Assembly (NCBI GenBank): GCA_964017195.1
Contig: OZ024898.1
Location: 16,918,475-16,982,474 of the forward strand
Direction: 5' to 3'
From: Siderastrea radians
Taxonomy: Eukaryota > Cnidaria > Anthozoa > Scleractinia > Rhizangiidae
DNA length: 64,000 bases
Shown piece by piece: positions 57,282 through 64,000 of this stretch (the stretch's first letter is position 1; each line of letters opens with the position of its first letter). Under the pieces are notes generated by a model, which worked only from the letters and a program-made list of their open reading frames with translations, had not been told where the DNA came from and did not search any database. Position numbers and translations under genes: made by a program.

Positions 57282-60200
57282 AACTGCAAAGACAAAAGCA
57301 AAGACTGCTATAAGCGAACATGCAGCTCAGATGGAAACAACGCCCTTCCGAGAGCTACCTGCTCTTGATTCGCTGCATACTATCAGCCCATGTTGGACAC
57401 CAGAAGTCGCTAGAGCCATGTCTTATGAGAGTACCGTAGAGACCTTGAGTACATACAACTCTGCCATGGACGAGATCGCCAGCACGATATCTAGTGCGCG
57501 AGAACCCCTGACATCGCAGCTGGACTCCTGGAAGAAAAGCACAGCAGCACAAAGGCAGCATTGCATCCAGAATGCAACTGAAGACTGCATGCTTGTGTGC
57601 GATGTGATAGCCCCTCATGACGGGAAACAGCTGTTCCAGGCCATGATGACCGCTGGCGTTCAAGGAAAAGCAGACGGCGAAGCCATGGCCGATGACGTGG
57701 TAAAAACTCTAATGTGCGCGTACAAAAATGCCAAGAACAGGAACACGAAGACGCAAATCCTGAGTTTATACGCCTACAAGTACTCGGTAAGCACTTTGAA
57801 AAAGCTCCACGCACCGTATGGCAAGCTTTCTTCACGTCAAATACGCAGAGCACGATGTCATGCAAGGAACCTGGGTCCCGGTACTGTTCCTGAGAAGACA
57901 AAACATCATCGTGTAAGGGTTGACATGAGCAAAGTGGATCATTTCATAGAATTCGTTAATCGCCCGTATTTCTATCAAGACGTATCATACGGAACAAAGT
58001 TGTTGAAGCTTGACAGTGGCGAAACCATTGAGATGCCGAATGTCGTTCGAACAGTTACACGTTCAACAATGATCAGCCAGTACTTGCATTTCTGCCAGGA
58101 GGAGAAATGTGAATCACTCAGTCGTTCTACTTTGTTCAAAATTCTACAAGTTAGAGAAGCCTCTCAAAGAAAGTCAATGCAAGGACTAGACAACACGGCT
58201 GCTGACGGTTCCGCTGGTTTTCACACAGCAGAAATGATAGTTGACGATCTCGAGAAAGGAGGACTGAATAGAGAATGGTGCGCTGAAATCAAAGAAAAGT
58301 TAAAAGAAGCAAAACGCTACTTGAAGACTGGCTATCGCGTTCACTGTAAACCAGAGGAGGCTGAATGCCCAGACCACTGTCGCAAATTCGCCCTCAGCGA
58401 CGAAGGAGATCCCGATTTCCAGGAGAGCTGCTCTCATCAGCACTTGGAAACTTGTGATGATTGTCAGGACCTGCGAAATGTTCTTGATGAAGTAGAAGGT
58501 CACATTCGAGGCTCATCCTGGAACCCTTACAGCAAAGAGCAACAAGATGATCTTCTATATGATTTCAAGCAGGCACGCTCAGATATCTTGGCGTGGAAGG
58601 CCCATATTGTCCGATCCGTCAACCAGGAAGAAGCAAAGCAAGATCAGCTGAAGATGATTTCTGATAATCCAAACTCTGCACTTATTGTAATGGACTGGGC
58701 GATGAAGTTCCTGCAGCTCAAATATCGCGAAAAGCAATCGGATTGGTACGGAAAGAGAGGGTTGAGTTGGCACATCTCGACAGTCATCTCCAGCGATCCG
58801 GAGAAAGCAGGCCATCTAGAGCTGCAGTCATATGCTCACCTCTTCGACACATGTCAGCAGGATTGGTTCGCGGTCTGTTCAATCGTCGAGAGCACGCTGA
58901 AAGTAATCAAGACCCAGAAGCCGCATGTCACCCAGGTTTACCTGCGCTCAGACGAAGCGGGATGTTATCATAATAACTCTCTTATAGCTGCAGCAAAAGA
59001 TCTCGGTCAGCGAGTAGGCATCACCGTTTGTCGTTACGACTACTCAGAGCCACAGTACGGCAAGGATGTGTGTGATCGAATCTTATGTCCGATGAAAACA
59101 GGCATCCGACGATACTGTAACGAAGGCCATGACATTCTAACAGCAACGGACATGAGGAGAGCGCTATCAGAGAGACCAGTTAAAGGTACATCCGCGTGCG
59201 TCTGTGCAGTTGACGAGGAGAAAAACACGTTAGAAGTGAACAAGATAGATGGCTTCAGCAAGCTACACAACTTCCAGATTGAGGAGGAAGGCATTCGTGT
59301 CTGGAGGTCGTACGGAGTAGGTCGTGGTAAGGAGATTCCCTTCAACAAGCTACTTTCTAAAAGCCAAGGTAACACCGGCCTCGTCGTTTGTGAAGAGTTT
59401 TTTACCTGTAGAGAAACACGCGTTTACCAATCTAAAGACACTGTTCTCGAGAGCTCAGACGATGACACTGATTCAGCCGATGCGGAGTTAGATATGTTTG
59501 AATGCTCCGAGCCCGGATGTATAAAGAGTTTTACGACTTTCTCGGAACTTGAGTCCCATTTGGACATCGGGGACCACTGCATGAAGGATGAGAAGAAGAC
59601 GGAAACACTGTACGATAAGATTCGTAAGGATTGGGTGGACATGTTCACTTCAACAGTCCGCATCACTGAATATGATGCGTCGGAATCTAGTACCAAGCAG
59701 GGTGTACAAGATTCTTCGCCTTCAAACCAAGCTATTAATATGGGTTGGGCCCTACCTAAGCTACGAACAGGACCTAGGTTCAGCGACAAGGTAAGAAATT
59801 ACCTTACAGCAAGATTTGATCTCGGCGAACAGACCGGGCTCAAAGCTGACCCTCAGCAGGTGTCAAGCGATATGCGAAAGGCAAGAGACGAGCAGAACGA
59901 TCGCTTACTTGACAGAGAAGAATGGCTGACCAAGAGCCAAGTGAAGAGCTTCTTTTCCCGCCTTGCAGCGGCCAGACGAAGAAAACAGGAACCAGGAGAA
60001 ATCGACCTGAGTCCCAGAGACCTATTGCTGGAGGATGAAGAAGCCGATAGACAACAGCTTGTTGAAGAGGTAGTGAACGAACTGAGGCCGCAGCACCCAC
60101 TGTCATACGATGCATTTAACCTGTGCGAGTGTGCGAGAGAACATAAACTGAACAAATTTAACGTGCCAATGCTGAAAGAAATCTTGCGCCATTTTGAGGT

Positions 60201-60282
60201 CCCATTCAAATCGAAAGACAAAAAGAAAGAGCTGATTGAACAACTAAGGCTGTTCATACAAGAATGTGAATGCTTTCATTGA
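57282..60282 (+). CDS. DDE-like transposase candidate with C2H2 and SAP domains, expanded family
   Basis: A ~1,000-codon open exon. The open frame extends up to 57,145, but that part is intron-like and ends in TTCTTTTTTAG, so 57,282 is preferred; the phase matches exon 2. Numbering from 57,145: a Cys/His-rich cluster lies at 401-440 (HCKPEEAECPDHC, CSHQH, CDDC). A DDE-like set is IVMDWAMKF (D517), VYLRSDEAGCYHNN (D603) and YDYSEPQYGKDVCDR (E635). A C2H2 finger has C787, C792, H805, H811. A conserved block PRFSDKVRNYLTARFDLGEQ lies at 877-896. A SAP-like helix-extended-helix (FNVPMLKEILRHFEVPFKSK) is near 1005-1024. Acidic spacing is like an RNase-H-fold transposase; SAP and C2H2 would bind DNA. 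No stop or frameshift is visible. It is a candidate transposase of the TTAA element; catalysis is inferred. Confidence 0.75.
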
Positions 60283-60297
60283 AAACGAATGAATATA

Positions 60298-61110
60298 CAG
60301 GGGCATAGCTAGGATTCTTGAAGGGGGGGGGGGTGACACTCACTATGTTAGACCCAGCGTACTGAACAGATTATCACGTCGACATCCGCGTTGTGTTTTT
60401 GACCAATTTTCACACTTCTGAAAATATTTTTTTTGTGAATGAGCTACCGGACCCCAGGGGGGGGGGGTACTAGAAGTATACATGACTGGGGATCCGACGG
60501 AGCTTCATATTGCAAACCCAAAAAAATACACAAGCCTGAAATTTGAGACCCAAAAAAAATACCTGACATCAAAATTTCCAACCCCAAAAAATACACACGT
60601 CGCTGAAAAAAAAAGTTCGAATCAATATTTTTCTGATCCACTGATCGCAACGAAAACCCGAAACGAAAAGTTCGCTCGGAGATACGACCCAAAAACTGAA
60701 AAAAATTCCCGTATTCTTTTAAGACCTAAACAAATACGTGAATGATCCCGAGCGTGTAAATTTTCAACCCATCAAAATACGTCGGACCCCCCTCCCGTCA
60801 TGCATTCTTCGAGTGACCCCCGGATACCGGACAGAACAGTCAAACAGTCGAACGGCGCAAGCGCGAAACGAAACCCCTGAGCAGTGAGCATGGGGGAGGG
60901 CAGGAGCCCATGGGGAGGGACAAGCCTGCAAAATAGCTGCATAAATTGGGTATATAGCACTGGTAAAGAAATATTTAATACATTGATGCCATGTTTGATC
61001 GTAAGATTTGCGCGTTTTCGCCATGTTTGTATATTTTTTTTCCAAAAACAAAAACTGTCCCACAAAGGGAGGTCACGGGCATCCCAGGACCCCACTTCGC
61101 TACGCCCCTG
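60298..61110. mobile_element. hAT-like non-autonomous element
   Basis: Ends CAGGGGCATAGC and, in reverse complement, CAGGGGCGTAGC are the short termini common in hAT elements. The flanking eight bases (TGAATATA and AATTATAA) are similar but not identical, so the duplication is unproven. The interior has G and C runs and a degenerate ~35-bp repeat (ACCCAAAAAAATACAC-type, 60,515-60,600). It starts 15 bp after the stop of the large gene. Confidence 0.5.
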
Positions 61111-61677
61111 AATTATAAAGAGATGTACAAGTCACTTACCTTGCAAAGAAAAATTCACGTGCATATAAGTACATAAGGTTAAACTTAGTAAAATGCCGTT
61201 AATATTGCGATCCTCTTTTCACGAAATACAGTTTTCTGTTATCAAGACAAGATGAGTTAATGGAAAAATGGAAAAAAGCGGGTTCTTTCATATTTGTTAT
61301 ATTTATGTTGTCAAAAAACATATTTCGTAGCAGGGATCGCGACTCTCTTCAATTTCCGATGGTAATAGAGCACGAAATGCACATTTGTGTTACATATTTA
61401 TTTTCTGGTTTCAGAGTAAACTTTAATGCCCCCGCCCACTAATTTTTTATTAAAGGTCAAATAAACCCAAATTTTGATAATTCCGCTTTAGCCGTTTAAA
61501 CGCGTCTTGACACAAAAAGAAATCATTATAAAGCCAAACTGGGCCGTAATTTTCCTTCCTGAGACCTTAAAAGGAGCAATAAAGCCAAAAGTACGAAGAT
61601 ATCCGAAGGTTTCACGAAATCGTTTCTGAAATGACCGCGCGCTTAAATAGAAGGAATGCAAACGATCGGTGATTCTG
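61111..61677. other. no gene recognised; putative upstream region of the next gene
   Basis: AT-rich. Only short open frames occur. The last 200 bp precede the P2X7-like start codon and probably contain its promoter. Confidence 0.4.
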
Positions 61678-61685
61678 TGACGTCA
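61678..61685. promoter_or_regulatory. full palindromic CRE (TGACGTCA)
   Basis: A perfect CREB/ATF palindrome 95 bp upstream of the ATG at 61,780, a typical proximal-promoter position. Confidence 0.45.
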
Positions 61686-61779
61686 CTGTTGATGAGCAAA
61701 GCCAAAGGCGAGTATTGAAGAGTATTGTTGTAATTTTTTGGAAAATTCTCTGTTTTCACCCGTTTTCTTTGCGTTGAAA

Positions 61780-63646
61780 ATGGCCGAGGAGCTCAAACCT
61801 GTGGCATTTAGTGTAGAGCCATACCAGTTTGAGCTAATTGCCACAGAATCGGACTGCAAAATCTCAGATGATATTCGACCGACAGCAATGGCTTCGAAAG
61901 TAAACGACGGAATTGGTTAAGTTTAATGGTGAGCGTTTAAGCTTATTTATTCATTACACTGTAAAAGTTCGCCGTATAATCGTTAATAAATGCGTTACCA
62001 CTTTATTTGATGCATTTTTGTTGTTCTTTGCAGCCATTTTGTACACTTATCATAATTGATGTTTGTTGTTATGCCTTACTGACTAGACTGACTAGAGTAA
62101 AGCAAAGCTTCTTATACATGTATCCATTATGGGTCCTGTGTGAGTACGGTTTTCATCCTCGCGGCAACAGCGGCAGGAAATCCAGCTCAAATTTTGAACA
62201 TAGCCGAAAAACAGGTTACAGTTCTTGTTGAATGTATTTGAATCTTGTTGAATGTATTTGTCTACATCGCAAAGTGTTACTACTGACTGTGTTTGTTTGT
62301 TGTTTTGCATGTATACAATCTTGGGCTCAAAATTAAGGTGCATTTAAATTTTGGCAACTGTGTACTAATGCCAGCTGGGCGAGAAAGTGTTTTGCTGTCA
62401 TGCAATTCCCAGATCCTGTGATAAGATACCACCTGCTATGTCCTAGAGACAGATGAAGAGAATTTTTTAAATCCAGCTGTCATTGAGACAGATTATAATC
62501 AGTATTTTGAAAATGAAGGCCGGAGTACGTACATATTAACGTATCTTTGCTTTGGGCTCTTTTTTTTTGGGGGGGGGGGGAGGGGGGCAGAGAACAAACT
62601 CCATGTATAGATTGGTGCAACCCAAATGAGTATGGTTTTAAAGCCTTTTTGGTTCTGAAAATAGTTGTTGACTTAAAAGTCAGGTCTGAAAATGGTAATT
62701 GATTCGGGAGTGACAGTAATGTTTTGTCAGTTCTGAAAATGGGTGGGAAAAATTACACATCTGGTTCTCAAGATGGGTAAGGAAAATTACATGTTTGGTC
62801 TGACAGTGGGCACACTGAGAGCTGCTTTGTGGTTGAATTTTGTTTGGGAAAAGAGAAATAAAAACCTCTGGGAGCAGGGGAGGGACCAGGGGACCAGTGG
62901 GGAGGAAAATTACATCTTTTGGTCCGAAAATGAATCACCTATAAATTGTGTTCATGAGAAAAGGTCCTTCATTAACACATGATGAGATGCTGCAATGCTT
63001 ATGAGGTTGTGTGCTAAATACTGAGATATTTGACAAAAAGTGACATAAAAGTAGTAAAAGATCAAGGAACAATAATGAAATGACAATTACAAAAAACCTT
63101 ATTACATGAATGAACATGATTACATAAACAATATACCTTGTTAAGTTCTTAGCAACCTTGTGCACTTTATGACTCCTTTGATGTATATGGTTTAACAAGT
63201 ATTGGGTTTACAATCAGTTGTACTACCAGTACAACATATAAGTAATATAATTGTTAGTTGAAAGCAAAAACAAACTCTCAAAGTTTAGCTTAAACAAATC
63301 AAATGTGATTTCATTATTTCTAAGACTGTGAAATCGAGTTAATGTTGTTTTTCTACTCTTGTTACTGGTTAGCTAACCTGTTTATTTATTTAATATAGAT
63401 TTATTTTTGTAGTTGACATATTTATTTAATCCCTTTACTGATGAGTTACCTTTTACTCATCTGTATATCTTTCTTATCAGTCTGTTGCTTCCTCTTTCAT
63501 TCTCAGAACATGTCTACAGTAATGTTGCTTATAGGCAATACACTTACTGGATACGTATGAAGCTGGGACGACAAATCCCAGTAGCCATTCCATCTTGTCT
63601 GGTTTTAAAAATTAGAGAGAACTTCCCTAGTAAAAGTGGAAACTGA
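61780..63646 (+). pseudogene. P2X7-like intracellular-domain protein, partial/decayed
   Basis: Exon 1 starts MAEELKPVAFSVEPYQFE, then ATESDCKISDD, and may splice at GTTAAG near 61,916. A second block (62,333-62,520) reads NCVLMPAGRESVLLSCNSQI, two stops, then CYVLETDEENFLNPAVIETD. A third exon (acceptor TTTCATTCTCAG, start 63,507) reads VYSNVAYRQYTYWIRMKLGR, then IPSCLVLKIRENFPS and a stop at 63,646. These are the N-C-x-x-M-P-x-x-x-E-S-V-C-C, L-N-P and A-Y-R-Q-x-T-x-W ... I-P-x-C ... I-R-x-x-F-P blocks of the P2X7-type C-terminal domain, many copies of which are stand-alone proteins in cnidarians. Zinc-binding Cys residues in block 2 are partly lost (VCC to VLL). The stops and losses suggest a pseudogene. 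No channel domain is present. Confidence 0.6.
62562..62590. repeat. T/G homopolymer runs
   Basis: A run of eight T followed by a long G run with one A. It lies in an intron-like part of the P2X7-like gene. Confidence 0.7.
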
Positions 63647-64000
63647 AAGGGCTTTGAATATGTCCATTAACAGCTTGGCAGTCTTGCTAGATAATATTAA
63701 CATCATATTTGGTTGACAGTTGTACTACTCTTTGAAATATTTCTAAACTTTGTATTTTCTTCAATTACTACAGAGTGGTACTTGACCTAGGAAGTGCGAG
63801 GGGAGGGGCTCCCATAGTGTAGTGAAGGGGTCACCGTGATTGAAATTCATGCTTTGGTACCACTTAGGGTGTTTGAATTAAAAATGACCATTGTCAGCAT
63901 GTTTTGACACTTTCCAGGGTTTTAAGGTACTATAATGTCAGAAATTCATGCTGGCAGGAACAACTTTTCAAGAGGTATTAGTACTTCTTGGAGTGACAAG
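63647..64000. other. no feature recognised
   Basis: AT-rich sequence to the window edge without motif or repeat. Confidence 0.4.

Larger units (their letters stand above)
53639..60282 (+). mobile_element. second TTAA-type element with large gene (right end not found)
   Basis: The left end GAGAGCGTCCGTGTAAGAAC follows TTAA (53,635-53,638). The paralogous array copy at 51,881 shows the uninterrupted site (GGATTAAGTTCTG). Its first bases resemble those of the other TTAA element (GAGGGCATGTCCACTAACAC). The gene at 55.1-60.3 kb belongs to the family whose relics sit in that element. No inverted match to the left end was found to 64,000, so the right end is lost or outside; the end given is simply the gene's stop. 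Confidence 0.6.

Overview
This is nuclear DNA of a metazoan, most likely an anthozoan cnidarian (coral or sea anemone). Three things point there. The DNA is gene-poor and intron-bearing, with GT/AG splice sites. Several multi-copy families present here are ones I associate with cnidarian genomes: a zinc-finger/Cys-rich-tail protein, the DNAGCYH-type SAP protein, P2X7-like and DUF3504/Crypton-like proteins, and HECT genes. DNA transposons, LINEs, SINEs and foldback MITEs are dense. Species-level assignment is inference only. Nearly everything recognisable is transposon-derived or a decayed member of an expanded family. The only long gene without visible lesions in its main exon is at 57,282-60,282.

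Layout. 1-14.3 kb: fragments of an unrecognised minus-strand gene, a LINE ORF1 relic, two tRNA-derived SINE-like pieces, a foldback MITE, a LINE endonuclease fragment, a Crypton-like 5' fragment inside an inverted-repeat element, and minus-strand exons of a multi-exon family (10.3-13.7 kb). 14.34-19.70 kb: a putative 5.35-kb DNA transposon with imperfect terminal inverted repeats and a possible TA target duplication. It carries a ~1,450-residue gene (broken by two frameshifts and one stop) with zinc-finger-like N-terminus, a DDE-like core, a FEN1/XPG-like nuclease module and a CXC-like tail. 19.7-31.9 kb: a Tc1-type relic, exons of a second copy of the multi-exon family, a decayed Crypton-like recombinase gene, a CUE+HECT ubiquitin-ligase relic and a tandem-hairpin MITE.

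31.9-53.6 kb: a satellite-like array of about 100 units of ~135 bp with at least four unit subtypes and a ~1.75-kb higher-order period. It is interrupted by a 5.05-kb transposon at 33,869-38,916 (TTAA duplication, ~550-bp inverted repeats) and by a 5'-truncated minus-strand LINE (about 43.2-45.7 kb). A second TTAA-type element begins exactly at the array's right edge (53,639) and contains the large SAP/C2H2/DDE-like gene ending at 60,282. The degenerate element inside the array carries relics of the same protein family, so the two support each other as one transposon group. Nested in or next to the second element are a 312-bp MITE with a perfect 9-bp target duplication and a hAT-like element. 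The window ends with a decayed P2X7-like gene.

The best candidates for an undescribed system are (1) the TIR-bounded element whose single protein joins a transposase-like core to a flap-endonuclease-like domain, and (2) the TTAA-specific element group, with empty-site evidence from the array. Homology statements come from my reading of motifs and memory of families; no search was run.
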